Source: Oreohelix idahoensis (Eukaryota; Mollusca; Gastropoda; Stylommatophora; Oreohelicidae). Taken from it: 64,000 nucleotides of DNA. The DNA is taken from the NCBI GenBank assembly GCA_024509875.1, contig JAMPIV010006390.1:186001-250000 (forward strand), read 5' to 3'. Shown here in pieces: positions 21,040 to 32,790 of this stretch (position 1 is its first letter; each line of letters opens with the position of its first letter). The notes beneath the pieces are model-generated. The model was given only the letters and a program-made list of their open reading frames with translations. It was not told where the DNA came from and ran no database searches. The position numbers were made by a program, and so were the translations under genes.

Positions 21040-21302
21040 GGCAGAGTATTAATGATTGATCGTTATGCAGCGTGTAGTTTCTGGGAATCTCTGAGTAGAC
21101 AAAGAAAGAATGAGCTACTGTTCCTCAAGCATGATGTAAGAGGCGAGTAATGCGAGGTTGTGATAGTGCTGGTAACCTCATCATGTAAAACATACTGCTA
21201 AAGAAACTACAGCTGCAAGAGCCCATGACTGCTTTGGTGCAGCCTATCTAGGAATCAGCCACAGTGATGGCTCCATGGCATGGGGAACGAACAGGAAAAT
21301 TA
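21040..21302 (+). repeat. Dispersed repeat R1 with single 61-bp-like unit
   Basis: CTCTGAGTAGACAAAGAAAG and ATGCGAGGTTGTGATAG are relatives of the left flank and unit of the minisatellite at 3499-4318. They are followed by the R1 words CTCATCATGTAAAAC and GCTGCAAGAGC. This links the minisatellite to R1. Confidence 0.5.
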
Positions 21303-22526
21303 TATACTGAAGCACATTAAAAACGCACCACCTGTATAATCCAGGAACAGAGTGTGAAATGTAAATATAAGTGTGTACAAGTTTACATATTTGGAATCTT
21401 TATTCATTTTCCTATGAATCCATGCTGGTCATTAATTTGTACATTTGATTGTTATGAAATTCATTGCATTCTGTGCAGGCAAGGGAGAAAACCAAAAATA
21501 CAAAAAAATGCACGTGCGTTATCCTGCTGGAGAAGCTGCAAGTCTGGATAAATTGTGAACGCAGGAGCAACCAGTGCATCCAGAACCTCATCTCGATATG
21601 TCACAGCATTAACATTTCCACGGAAGACGTGAAGAGACAAGCGATGGTGAAAACTGAATCCTCCCCAAATGTGAATACTGCCACCTCGAAATCGGTTGAC
21701 ACAGCAATCTGCAAAGCGCTCTTCACACCGTCGCTAAATCCGCATACGTCCATCTGCAAAGGATATGTTGAATCTGTTCTCGTCTGTGAATAGGACAGCA
21801 TGCAACTGCAGTCTAGTCCATCTGATATGTTGCTCTGCCCATTGCAGGCGCTGCTAACGATGTCCGTGAGTCAAGTTTGGCCCAACATAAGGTCGTCTTG
21901 CAGTAAGGCCTGTATCTCTGAGTCGTCGTATGACTGTCATTCGAGAGACTTGCCCATGTCTACCCACTATTGCTCTTGCTGTTTGACTTGCCGGGAGAGT
22001 CAATTCCTTAGGTGACTCAGCACAATATGACGATCTTGCGCAGGGGTAGTAACTCGTGGTTGGCCACTCCGAAGTCTATCCCGGGCACTGCCAGTGGTTC
22101 CGTAACGTTCATTGAGACGTACAATAGTGCTGTGGTGGCAATTCATCCTTCTGGCAATGGCCCGCGAGCTCATTCCGGTCTACAACATACCAATGGCTCG
22201 TTGGCGGTCGTTTTCAGATAGTCGTGGCATTTCAAGCACATGAACTGGGTGTTTTGTCTCAACGGCCTTTTTATACCGAGTATACTGCCACAACGCGTAC
22301 ACATTTTCAGGGTCATAGCTGTTGAGAATCGTGTTGCACGTGTAACTTTCATCGTTTTCATGTAGTCTGTACACACACCCATGGGTTGAATCTTGCACTT
22401 TCCATTCCAGCAGCCATTCGCTCTCTACCGCATGGCAAACACGGGGAAAATCCATTCCCACACTTTTTTTTGCCAGCTTCTCGGCATCAGTATATATAAT
22501 AGTGGTGCGTTTTTAATGTGCTTCAG

Positions 22527-22530
<4 letters not shown>
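21303..22530 (-). mobile_element. Tc1/mariner-family transposon, decayed
   Basis: A 29-bp perfect TIR (21303-21331, starts TATACTGAAGCACATTAAAA) is inverted at 22502-22530, flanked by TA. Minus-strand frames carry transposase remains. A helix-turn-helix region reads PRLSENDRQRAIGML and MNCHHSTIVRLNERYG. A later region has SFADGRMRIYRR-like sequence and the D-box QQDNARA, broken by frameshifts. The right end abuts a (TA)n tract, as expected for TA target choice. Confidence 0.85.
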
Positions 22531-22561
<31 letters not shown>

Positions 22562-22565
22562 TTAN

Positions 22566-22639
<74 letters not shown>
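22531..22639. repeat. (TA)n microsatellite with an unresolved base
   Basis: TA repeats with a TTTAN interruption. Position 22565 is N, so the assembly is unsure here. Confidence 0.95.
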
Positions 22640-22644
<5 letters not shown>

Positions 22645-22744
22645 TAGGTGGTATGTCCATATTTGGTCTTACTGTTCACTCACAGTTTTCCCAATTGCCA
22701 CCAGCTGGCAGCGTGGATAAAAACACGAGTGAAGTTGAAAGCTG

Positions 22745-22905
22745 CAACCAAGGTGGGGTGAGTTTAAATTCCGAGACCAAGACAACAAGCAGACTGACAC
22801 GTGGGAGTCATGACCCAAGTCTGCCCACCTCCCTTAGAGTGTAAAGGAGATTAAAGGGCAGAAACACTTGATCGACGGGGGGGTGGGTGGGGGGAGAGAC
22901 CACTT
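22745..22905 (+). repeat. Dispersed repeat X, copy 1
   Basis: TGGGAGTCATGACCCAAGT, CTTAGAGTGTAAAG and GAAACACTTG occur in this order. The reverse complement of the same order lies at 45560-45680. Class unknown. Confidence 0.6.
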
Positions 22906-23062
22906 CTGATGATCAAGTTGCCCCCTGTTGTATCGCTCTGTATAGTTTCCTATCATCACGTATTAATATCCGTGGACCATCGATTCTTAAAATAAGTTGT
23001 CAAAATACTACAGTTAACACGTAATTTGTATCTTATATTTCTTATCTCATTATTATTTCTAG

Positions 23063-23263
23063 AGGCGAATAAAAGGTATGTACTAACTACTATACACTTC
23101 TCAGATGCTAACGCGGCAAGGTATATCCAGTTTGTCATGTGCCTGGCAGCGATCCTTTATGGCGGCGGTTTGTCACTGGAGATTATACAATGTTTGCCTA
23201 CTGACAGATTCAGGAACTTTCTTGCAAAGAACAGGGTGGTTGAAGTGTTTGCTGGTGTTGCAA
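23063..23263 (+). CDS. Claudin/PMP22-like four-TM protein, exon 3
   Basis: The acceptor TTATTATTTCTAG ends at 23062. The donor CAA|GTGAGTA lies at 23264. Two leading bases complete the codon begun in exon 2, and one trailing base is completed by exon 4. It encodes TM2 (YIQFVMCLAAILYGGGLSLE) and the start of TM3 (VVEVFAGVA). A second in-phase acceptor, CTTCTCAG ending 23104, would remove 14 residues (ANKRYVLTTIHFSD), so either start or alternative splicing is possible. Confidence 0.75.
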
Positions 23264-23378
23264 GTGAGTATTTTGGGAGTACCATAATCGATTTTGCTTT
23301 ACTTTCTTACGGTGCACTGTGCCATAAAGCACAGTGGAGAGCTGAAATTTTCTTAAATTGTATTTTATGTCATTATTT

Positions 23379-23832
23379 ACACCAATGTCACAGTCTTGAC
23401 TTATGGATGCAAGTCATAAGCAATGACTACAACCCACAAAAGCCAGCTCCAAACCTCAAAAATGAGGTATCTGAAGGTGGTTGAAGTAACATGAAGAGGC
23501 ATGGTCCGCAACCAGACAATACGGCAAGGCCTTAAAAACCCAGCCCCCGCAGACCCCAGAAGAACAGTCCCAATTACGAAGGTTTGGCTATGTCTGCAGA
23601 ATGGGAGAAGATCGGCTACCACGGCAAGTATGGGAAACTAACAGCCAGGGATCAAGACATCCAAGATGACCCAGAGCAAGCTGGGAGGACAACATTAGAC
23701 AATACCTGAAGGACTGAGAACTAGATAGGAACCAGACCTGGAGGAAGACAGCTGATAGGATAGTATGGCGCTCTCTCTGGCAAACCTCTACACCCCAGGG
23801 TAGAAGAGGAATGACTAAGTAGTAAGTAAGTA
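23379..23832 (+). mobile_element. RTE-type LINE, 5'-truncated 3' fragment
   Basis: It matches 35060-35507 of the full-length LINE: CAGTCTTGACTTATGGATGC, ACTACAACCCACAAAAGCCA, GGTTGAAGTAAC, then TGGCGCTCTCTC, and the tail GACTAAGTAGTAAGTAAGTA. Stops and indels mean it is dead. Confidence 0.85.
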
Positions 23833-23934
23833 GTAGTAATTTTTCTGTGGCATGAAAACTTTGCAGAATGTTAGTTTAAACAATGTAAGAAGAATCCATT
23901 TTACATCATTCCATTTTTCGCTCTAGGTGAAGTA

Positions 23935-24735
23935 TAGGGCCCCCACTTGCTGTAGTCCATGCAGATAGCCTGCATCAACGCACATATGTGTTCTTGTTGA
24001 AGCGGTTTCTGTAACAATTGGTTTTACATGGTGGGGTTACCAGCTGTGACGGTATTGCCTCCCCTGCTTTGCAGTAGTGGTCCAACAGTGGCCAAGAGTA
24101 TTGAATATGGGCTTTAAAGGTGTCTACCTTCGCACAAGATAACTCTTGGCAGAGATGTAGATAGAAGGTTAATGACACTTCTATCACAAAGGGAGTCTTC
24201 ACAAGATATTCAGATAAGCGAAAATAATGCTGCTTTGGCGTAGCAGGTTAATTCTAGAATCCACCATCCACTTTTGTGAAGAATTAAGCAATGATTTATG
24301 TTAGCTCGTTTAAGCCCCCACCTCTGATTAACTCAGGGGAATTCTTATATTCTGGTATAGCTCAGTTTAGAGTGTGTGTAGTAAATTGACTGAGACAAAC
24401 ATGGAGTAACTTTAAAATGATTAAATCGAAGTTAAATTTGTAAAATTACAAAATTTAATAATCACTTAAGTTTTAACAGTTTGAAAATAATTGAATAGTT
24501 TAGAAGAAAAGTTTCATCATTGATGGATAATAGAGACGATGAAAAAAGTTCACTTTCGCAGCTTATATATGGAACTTAGCTGCCAATGACTTTTACACTG
24601 CTCCCGCTCGTCGCTGGTCAAGGTTGTAGTTCGTTTCCCAGAAATGTCAAGGAGAGTCTACAAAGTTGGTCCTTCGTCTTAAAGCGTAGGCCACTTGACC
24701 CTTCTTGTTCCAGAGATAGTTTCTGCTGGTACCAC
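23935..24735 (-). mobile_element. Old dispersed repeat D, copy 2
   Basis: Reverse complement of 7815-8890 without the RTE derivative. It shares TAGTGGTCCAACAGTGGCCA, TTCACAAGATATTC, AAATTG(A)CTGAGAC and ACTGCTCCCGCT. No coding sequence. Confidence 0.65.
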
Positions 24736-26334
24736 CAATAACTTTGGTAAAGAATAGAAACGAAATGCTCTTCTGATTTGAATATTTTGCATGACTCATC
24801 TAGTGCAAAATTTCAAACATTACTTTTCTGAAAATGGGCTGTAAACATCCAATTGCAGGCAGGCGAACTAACAGACATATCGGTAACCTCACATGACAAT
24901 GTGTGTAAGATGTAACAAATTATTACTTTCGCTAAAGTAATGTCTTTGTAACAAGGTGTACCGGAAACGATTATGTCATGCTTGACTGTTCAGAATGTGT
25001 CACACAGACGATTAATCTCTTATCTGCTGCGCAGCAGGGCATAATCTTAGCAAAGCTTTGCCGCATCCTGGCAAACGCGATGTATTATCACCAACAAGGG
25101 GTGTCAGATGTTTGAACAAACAAGCTTTCTGCTACATAGCAAACAGAAAGAAAAGGGTGTGACTCGGAAACAAAATCGTAATGAAATCAGTACAAAAATA
25201 TAACTGATACTGCCGTAGTGAAATAGAGATCGGAAGGAGGATGCACCAAAATCCATCTTGTGACACCAGCCCCACGCAAAACCTCACCGTAATCACTTCT
25301 TACAACAGTTCTGGTGTAAGCAGTGCTCCTATTCCTTGACCCCCATCAACCACACGAGGCAACATTTAACATCAATACAAGACAAAAAGAAACTGATGAA
25401 TCAAGTCTATTTCACAGCAGAATAATACAGGAACAGATCAAAAATAAACATGTATAGAACACAGTAAACAACTTTTAAATTTCTTGTTACACTTATACTA
25501 TAGGCACACTATTCACTCCATCTGACATAGAAGAATAAAGATGTCATTCCCTCCCAGGACAGTATCTTTGTTTTGACACATCTGAATTTGTGCTGAACAT
25601 TGTGAAAATGGAGTAAAAGTTCAAAAGATTCCAGCAGCTTCAACTTTGATGGCTGCGATTGTGAAATTTCCTTGTTTCTTTTACACCATTCAGTTAGAAA
25701 TGCCATTCCCTCTAGGAATGAATGTGTGACTTTCAGAAATAAGTTAGGTACAAATTATCTCCTGCAGTTGTGATACAAGACAAAAATCAGGACTGTTGTT
25801 TTTTTTATTAAAGCGTTCTTACATTTTTTTTAAAAAGTTTTATTTTATCATTCACTCATTACCCTTCTGCTCCCCATAGAGCACAGGTCTTCAATAATCT
25901 AATACCAAGTTCTCATGTCCCATGCCATCAGCTTATGGCTTTAAGAATTTCTACAACAGGTCACAAAAATTGTGTACTTTACTCATGTTTTTAGATTGAA
26001 AGCATCGTTAGAATGTAACTTGATTTATAAACTTGAAAACCATTCATTTTATTATGAAATGACTCATATGAAATGAACTTAATGAGCATTAATGTGTTTT
26101 ATTATAAAGTCATCACCGAGTTGTATTTGATGGGTTACAATGCTAAAATTTGTTTTTATTAATAATTCACCATTTATCCTCTAGAATCTTCGAGTTTGGG
26201 TAATGTACCTCTGACATTTTGTACTTTTTTGTTTGTTTAATGTCTGTGCTTGTATGAACAAATAAATATTACTATTATTTTACTATTCTGCATTGTTAGG
26301 AGGTTTAACCTGCCATTAAAGGGTTAATTTCTGT
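24736..26334. other. Intron 3; repeat segment copy 2 at 24940-24986
   Basis: The only recognised block is the inverse of 6515-6570 (AATGTCTTTGTAACAAGGTG). The rest is AT-rich with no coding signal. Confidence 0.5.
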
Positions 26335-26492
26335 CTCAAGTGTTTTTTGATCACTCTATGCCTCTCTTACCATTGGACTTCCAGAATAAGGACTGCCTTG
26401 TAATGCTATGAACCAGTTTCCTTAATGTGTGTACTATCCATCGCCAGCATCACCTTCTTATCTCCTGTTTTACTGGCACTGTTAAGGCATAA
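26335..26492 (-). mobile_element. LINE family A, short 3' fragment
   Basis: CCAGAATAAGGACTGCCTTG, TAATGCTATGAACC and GTGTGTACTATCCATC are in the order seen at 43480-43560. It lies 44 bp upstream of exon 4. Confidence 0.7.
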
Positions 26493-26535
26493 CTGCTTGT
26501 AGGGAAAAGCAACGTTTTATTCCTTTCCATTTCAG

Positions 26536-26789
26536 CTGTGCTGGTCCTACAAGGAATGGTCATATTTGCTGGTGAAATTAAGAACAAAGCAGATCGAGTC
26601 TCCGGGCAAGAGGACGAGCAGCCTGGGTGGTCATTTGTCCTCGCTATGATTGGACTTTTTCTGTGTGTGATAGGCTTACTCATGGTGATCATGTTCAGAG
26701 AGCTGCCTTTGCCTGGAGCAGAGAAAATAGGAGGTTCTTGGTTACGCCCAACAGTCAGATCTGATCACAGAAACTCTGTGGACTGCTGA
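26536..26789 (+). CDS. Claudin/PMP22-like four-TM protein, exon 4 (terminal)
   Basis: The acceptor TTCCATTTCAG ends at 26535. Two bases complete the codon left by exon 3, then 83 codons run to TGA. It encodes the rest of TM3 (VLVLQGMVIFAGEI), a loop with NKADRVSGQEDEQPG, TM4 (WSFVLAMIGLFLCVIGLLMV) and a short cytosolic tail. The assembled protein is 241 residues with both ends inside. That length and the four spans fit the PMP22/EMP/claudin or calcium-channel-gamma-like superfamily. The tail ends SVDC, which is not an obvious PDZ ligand. Confidence 0.78.
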
Positions 26790-26845
26790 CTTACTAAGAG
26801 GAATCAACGTATTTAAATGATATCTAGGGAGGAGTACTTTTCCCG

Positions 26846-28610
26846 TAAATTAATATTAGACAAACATAAAGGTATGTTTTCAGGCACTCGTAAGAAATAA
26901 AGAAGTAGAACACTTGGACAACAGAAAAACAACAGACGTGAGTGGCTTACCCAGGGTTCGAACCCCGTACCTTCCGTACGACAACTCCGCCTAGCTATCA
27001 AGCGAATCACACTGACCCCACGGCCAGCTAGGCATCCCCAAAAAAAGGATGCTTTGCTGACTATATATCAGTACGAAACACACAAGATAACACCGGAAGT
27101 ATACAGTGGGCAACTCAGCCCTTAAATGACGCAATCACTTCTGTTGTTCTCCTATTAACAGTATGTGTCAGTCCAAACAAGACAAAGACCTTGATACTGG
27201 GTCCAGTAAATAGTAGAAGATTTAAGGACATTAGTATAGAACAGAGGGTAGGTTTCTGGTATTGTATAAACATAAATAACACATAAGGAAGGGAAACCCG
27301 AGGCCTGTAAACAGTAAATTAATATTAGACAAACATAAAGGTATGTTTTCAGGCACTCGTAAGAAATAAAGAAGTAGAACACTTGGACAACAGAAAAACA
27401 ACAGACGTGAGTGGCTTACCCAGGGTTCGAACCCTGTACCTTCCGTACGACAACTCCGCCTAGCTATCAAGCGAATCACAGACCCCACGGCCAGCTAGGC
27501 ATCCCCAAAAAAAGGATGCTTTGCTGACTATATATCAGTACGAAACACACAAGATAACACTGGAAGTATACAGTGGGCAACTCAGCCCTTAAATGACGCA
27601 ATCACTTCTGTTGTTCTCCTATTAACAGTATGTGTCAGTCCAAACAAGACAAAGACCTTGATACTGGGTCCAGTAAATAGTAGAAGACTTAAGGACATTG
27701 TATAGAACAGAGGGTAGGTTTCTAGTATTGTATAAACATAAATAACACATAAGGAAGGGAAACCCGAGGCCTGTAAACAGTAAATTAATATTAGACAAAC
27801 ATAAAGGTATGTTTTCAGGCACTCGTAAGAAATAAAGAAGTAGAACACTTGGACAACAGAAAAACAACAGACGTGAGTGGCTTACCCAGGGTTCGAACCC
27901 CGTACCTTCCGTACGACAACTCCGCCTAGCTATCAAGCGAATCACACTGACCCTAGCTGGCCGTGGGGTCAGTGTGATTCGCTTGATAGCTAGGCGGAGT
28001 TGTCGTACGGAAGGTACGGGGTTCGAACCCTGGGTAAGCCACTCACGTCTGTTGTTTTTCTGTTGTCCAAGTGTTCTACTTCTTTATTTCTTACGAGTGC
28101 CTGAAAACATACCTTTATGTTTGTCTAATATTAATTTACTGTTTACAGGCCTCGGGTTTCCCTTCCTTATGTGTTATTTATGTTTATACAATACCAGAAA
28201 CCTACCCTCTGTTCTATACTAATGTCCTTAAGTCTTCTACTATTTACTGGACCCAGTATCAAGGTCTTTGTCTTGTTTGGACTGACACATACTGTTAATA
28301 GAACAACAGAAGTGATTGCGTCATTTAAGGGCTGAGTTGCCCACTGTATACTTCCGGTGTTATCTTGTGTGTTTCGTACTGATATATAGTCAGCAAAGCA
28401 TCCTTTTTTTGGGGATGCCTAGCTGGCCGTGGGGTCAGTGTGATTCGCTTGATAGCTAGGCGGAGTTGTCGTACGGAAGGTACGGGGTTCGAACCCTGGG
28501 TAAGCCACTCACGTCTGTTGTTTTTCTGTTGTCCAAGTGTTCTACTTCTTTATTTCTTACGAGTGCCTGAAAACATACCTTTATGTTTGTCTGATATTAA
28601 TTTACTGTTT
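26846..28610. repeat. Tandem and inverted array of a 466-469-bp SINE-B-containing unit
   Basis: Left-facing units start at 26846, 27315 and 27781. After 27953 the sequence turns over through 12 bp and runs in the opposite direction to 28610. Arms 27309-27953 and 27966-28610 are each 645 bp and near-identical as inverse copies. Each unit is a SINE-B (B-box GGTTCGAACCC) plus about 300 bp of non-SINE spacer (TCCTTATGTGTTATTTATG and others). A hairpin of this size is unstable in vivo and in cloning, so it may be young or an assembly product. Confidence 0.9.
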
Positions 28611-29019
28611 GCCACATGCTTAGTCAATTGCGAACTGAACATTGGCCCACAGAGACGCACATCCACACAAAGCTGTTTGGGAGTCTTGAAGAACTTTCAA
28701 CCACAGCAACATACATCCAGAAAACCGGACTTCTTGTGTAGACATTTCTAAACAACAGCGAACGAGAAGAAGAAGAAGAAGAGTACTTCTCCCATCATGT
28801 TTAGCTTACAACTAAATTTAAAACGTTCTTCCACTTTTAAACAAATTTGTATTCCTAGGATTTCTATGTGAACCATGTTTCTTATCTGGCTTCCTTATCC
28901 TATAGAAACAAAACAGTGTGGACAAGTCAATAAGGAAAATAATTTGATACATCCATCCGAGACAGAAGGTCATATGAAAAAGAGGAGCAAGATGCAACAC
29001 TGAGAAAGCCGAAAGGAGT
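28611..29019. other. No gene seen
   Basis: A (GAA)n tract lies near 28766-28783. Nothing else is supported. Confidence 0.5.
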
Positions 29020-29160
29020 CTGTTGCTGACTAACCTTTTTTCTTTCTAGGATGATGAGGAAGAGATGGAAAGGCCTTGAGCTGATGGCATATGGTAGAAG
29101 GACCTGGCATGTGTTTGTTGAAGGCCTATGTTTCTTGAGGAACTAAAGGGTATTAATTTA
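29020..29160 (+). mobile_element. LINE family A, 3' end
   Basis: ATGATGAGGAAGAGATGGAA, CTTGAGCTGATGGC, CCTGGCATGTGTTTGTTGAA and GGTATTAATTTATTG form the un-expanded version of the segment multiplied at 44-743. Confidence 0.8.
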
Positions 29161-29875
29161 TTGAAACACAAACAAAAAAAAGCAAAAATTAAAAACAATG
29201 TTATCGACAAACACCTAACATTTTGTTGACTGTTATGCTAACAGGATATTTAACATTGGAAATAAAACCAAAAAGCAGGGTGGATATTCCCTGTCTGAAA
29301 TGCACGAACCCGAAACCATTTGAGCTAAAGCAGTGGGAGCCTTGTGCTCCTTGGCAGCTTCAACCAAGCTGAAAAGCAGTGGTCAATCTCGGGTTACTAA
29401 ATTCTCCACAAAGCTTTTGTATGTTGGATGCTCCTGGAGTAGATGTTGGGCATGTCATTTTATCAGTGCCAGTTACATTCATTGGTAGTTCCTGTTTCCA
29501 GGACTACAATTTTTTCTTCGCTTATATCATTACAATCACCATGATTGGAAATTAATACATCTATGTCACGATCAACAACTGAGCTGAAGCATCGTAATCA
29601 ATGCTAAAAAATGGATTCTATACCATCCTCCTCCAGCTAATTGAAGACATCCGACAGTTTACTTTTTTTTCACCTGTAAGGTGGTCTGATATACTGATTA
29701 TCTTTTTCTCACTTATCAGAACAAATTCATAAAAGCTAACATTAAAAATTTTTTTTACAGTATTTTGGATCAGTGATATTCAATCTGTGTTATTATATCC
29801 ATAAATGATTTTTATCTTATAATCCATAAATGATTTTTATCTTCTACGGACAACTGGCAGATGGCAAAAGAATAG
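29161..29875. other. No gene seen
   Basis: A 22-bp direct duplication (ATCCATAAATGATTTTTATC) lies at about 29798 and 29821. Confidence 0.5.
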
Positions 29876-29879
29876 TTGG

Positions 29880-30145
29880 GTGAAAGCAGCTGAGATTCAA
29901 AGATGTGTGCAAGAGACATGAGGGCATTGGACATAAATTCAGCAACCTGGGAGGATGAAGCTGCTGATCGTGCCAAGTGGCGATGCTATCTACGGCGTCA
30001 CCTCAGATTGGCGAAAAGAAGCTCTGATAGCAAGCAGAAGAGATGAGAAAACGTCAAAAGGAACACTAGGAAAATAAGCAGCTGAGGACATGTCACCTCA
30101 GGGGTGCATTTCCATAGTCAGCTATGACTGAAGGGGCTATTATTA
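29880..30145 (+). pseudogene. LINE 3' end (another family) with (TAT)n tail
   Basis: The plus frame reads WEDEAADRAKWRCYLRRHLR and then LAKRSSDSKQKR. This is the common C-terminal pattern of non-LTR Pol proteins (W-E-x-A-A-D-R-x-x-W-R). It ends in (TAT)n, a 3' tail. Upstream sequence is lost. Confidence 0.6.
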
Positions 30146-30384
30146 TTATTATGAAATGATTTTAAGGAAGTCATAAATGAAATTACAGAATTAACAGACA
30201 TGAAATTTGCAGTTTTCCACCATGATATTGCCATTGATATTAATTCTCATTGCATTGTACCGTGGTTATTATTTATCTTTCACTTATGTTTTACCCTTTG
30301 TTTTCCTACTTTCTTATTAATCATAAGCTATTGACTTATTTTTTAAAAGTTAAGTATGACAAATACTTAATGTATTTTAAAAAG

Positions 30385-30645
30385 AGAAAGAAAGGATCCC
30401 GTTAGACACCCATTGAGAATACGGTGTACTGTTAGGCCCATATTTTCTTGACCATCAGCACACTAGGGGTGATTTGGTCAGCATCACGCCGGCCGCCTTA
30501 ACCTTCCTAGAATTGATCTGGTTCCCAATTCATGAGGCTCCGAGCCATTTGTGGTCTAAAAATCCCACCTCAACTGGGGATCGAACCAAGGACCACCGAG
30601 CTAGGAAGCCAGTGCACTAATCACTGTACTACCATAGCTCCCTTT
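30385..30645 (-). mobile_element. tRNA-derived SINE (family D), full-length-like copy
   Basis: On the minus strand GGTAGTACAGTGATTAGTG (A-box region) and GGTTCGATCCCCAG (B-box) are followed by the body AGGTGGGATTTTTAGACCAC. A second, 3'-truncated copy lies at 46345-46450. Confidence 0.8.
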
Positions 30646-31213
30646 TGAACACAATAAATTTTCTAAATATTTTTTTCCAAACTCCTATGAACTGTTTTAA
30701 ACAGACTGACTTTATGTGATAATTTTTAGAAAAGAGTTTTTTTTTACACACATACTCAACGTTCAATTTAACCGGTCTCTATTTTGTAACTAATAAAATC
30801 TGCTGTGAGGCATAAATCTGTTTTGATTATTTACTGTGAGCATACCATATTTGATAACATCATATACTCAAGACCAAAAGAAACGCACATGGCATAAAAT
30901 GTTATTTTCAAATATAAGCAACAAACTTAAAATAATGAAATTTGCGCACATGAAGTGTCTGAATGTTTATTAACATTTTCAAATCAATACTCACAATTAT
31001 CGCCCCCTTGAGATCGCACTTCTGCATATTCTGAAGTACCAACAAAATATCCAACTGCACTAAAGTTTGTTCAAACCACAACGTGAATGTCTTAATATCG
31101 GGTGTGTCCCCCCATAGCTCTGGCACATTCTTGAAGACGATTAAGCATCGACCTCACCAAGTGTTGAATGGTTTCCATCGGGATGGCACTCCAAGTTCTC
31201 TGTAGAGCGTCTC

Positions 31214-31867
31214 TCAGCTGCCGTTGATTGTGAGGGGCCTGTCGTTGCACATGTCGTCCCAAAGATGTTCGATACAGTTTAGGTCAGGTGAAACGGCAGG
31301 CCACTGCATAACTCGAACTCCATTCTGCTGCAAAAATCCCTGAGTAACACGAGGGTAGTGTGGCCTTGCATTGTCCTGTTGAAACACCATTCTGGCAGCG
31401 CCTCTGTTTGCTGCCAACAGCGGAAGCATGTGGGGTCTGAGTACTTCATCCACATACCGCTGGGCAGTTAAGGTGCCATCGATAAAGATGAGTCTGGACC
31501 TGAATCTGTAATTGATGGGAGCCCATACCATCACAGATGGACCACCATAGCAATCTCGTTCAATGACACAGTTGTCTTCGAATCGTTCTCCTGGTCGTCT
31601 GTAAATTCGAATTCGGCCGTCGTTGTGGTGGATGCAGAACTGACTTTCGTCAGAAAAGACCACGTCTCGCCAACTTTGACGCCCTAGATAGCCACGGTTG
31701 ACAGCCCAGTCCAATCGTGCCTGCCGGTGTTGAGCTGTGAGGATCTGTCCGGTGTAGGGTCTATGGCATATGAGCTGAGCTTCCCTTAACCTCCTGCGCA
31801 CGGTTTGACCACTGATGGCATTGCCACGAGTTCCAATGGTTATTATGGCTGTGGCTACAGTGGGCAT
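31214..31867 (-). pseudogene. Tc1 transposase, catalytic domain
   Basis: The 217-residue frame carries the second helix-turn-helix (GNAISGQTVRRRLREAQL). The DDE triad shows VVFSDES, FQQDNARPH and SPDLNCIEHLWD. There are 34 residues between the second D and E, hence DD34E. The catalytic part looks intact but ends early (CNDRPLTINGS). The N-terminal part is separated by a frameshift near 31890 and then by the nested SINE and LINE. The enzyme would cut and paste the element at TA sites. Confidence 0.88.
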
Positions 31868-31880
31868 GAAGCAGTCTCGC

Positions 31881-32007
31881 TCATGAGTGCGCCGAATGGC
31901 CCTGTCTTGCCTGTATGTCGTAATGCGTGGAGTGCCAGACCGGGGTCGGTCGGCGATGCAATAGACGATAAATCGAGGTATAGTGAACTTGAAATGCCTG
32001 GGACACT
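31881..32007 (-). pseudogene. Tc1 transposase, first helix-turn-helix (inner part)
   Basis: The minus frame reads REVSQAFQVHYTSIYRLLHR, the DNA-binding paired-like helix-turn-helix of Tc1 transposases. The codons before it are found on the far side of the nested insertion at 35542-35595 (NQAVGMLRGGASVREVSQ). Confidence 0.8.
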
Positions 32008-32017
32008 TCTCTAACTG

Positions 32018-32349
32018 GGAGCCGCGCTAGCGTAGTGGTTACAACACCGCTCTGGCGACCGGGTGATTCAGGATCAAACCCGGGCGACGGCATTTGAGGA
32101 TTTTTCGTCGACCGGGAATTGGACTGGATTAACTCGAGACCTGGCGAGAACATGTGAAGGAGTGTCGTCGACCAGGGATTGGCGGCTCCTGAGCCGACCC
32201 AGCTCTAATGGGTACCTCCGAAATCGGCGAGTATCTGCCTGAATGGCGAGGGACACCTATCTCTGCACAAGAAAAGGGATACTCACGTAAAATCAATGTC
32301 AGGTTAGACATCAACAATAACCTGAGATTTCGCCTCAAGTATTAGTGGG
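32018..32349 (+). mobile_element. tRNA-derived SINE (family E), left part
   Basis: The A-box region is GCTAGCGTAGTGGTTA and the B-box GGATCAAACCC. A long body follows (TTTTCGTCGACCGGGAATTG, CACGTAAAATCAATGTCAGG). The element resumes at 35518 (CGTACGAAAAAG and poly-A) after the LINE. Another copy is at 51720-52094 (-). Confidence 0.88.
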
Positions 32350-32466
32350 ATGCCGGTCCCAAGCCCGGATGAAAAAGGAGGAGGGCGGCCTGCATGGAGG
32401 CTGTAAGGAGGCAGCCCCTCCACCATGCAAAGGCACAACAGGCCAATCACCTGTTTGTCTTAAACT

Positions 32467-32790
32467 ATGATTACGAGCAATACAAGAGAGAAAACCGGAC
32501 TGATTCTAAAGGCGACGAACTGGAACGGACTACGGACTACGACTTATGGAACTTGGAACACAAGAAGTATAAATGGGAAGGAAGAGGAGCTGGTGGAAGA
32601 GATGAGGAAAGCAAAACTAGAAATCCTGGCTATAACGGAAACGAAGAAAAAAGGACAAGGAGTCATGGATCTCGATGGCAACACGTTGCTCTACAGTGGT
32701 GTACCCATATCTGAAAGAGCTAAAGGGGCATGGGTTGCATTGTGGCCCAAAATCAAAAAGATAGTATCAAGGGATGGAACTTTGTCTCGG
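32467..32790 (+). pseudogene. RTE-type LINE Pol, N-terminal endonuclease part
   Basis: The frame contains YGTWNTRSINGKEEELVEEM and KLEILAITETKKKG. These correspond to the first strands of the AP endonuclease, with the catalytic N (TWN) and E (ETK). It goes out of phase around 32780, after which the protein continues in the 32730-35345 frame. Confidence 0.85.

Noticed and set aside
27231..28751. Repeated open frames starting MIRLIARRSCRTEGTGFEP
   Set aside because: They read through the tRNA-like head of SINE B (the peptide covers the B-box) and repeat with the array.
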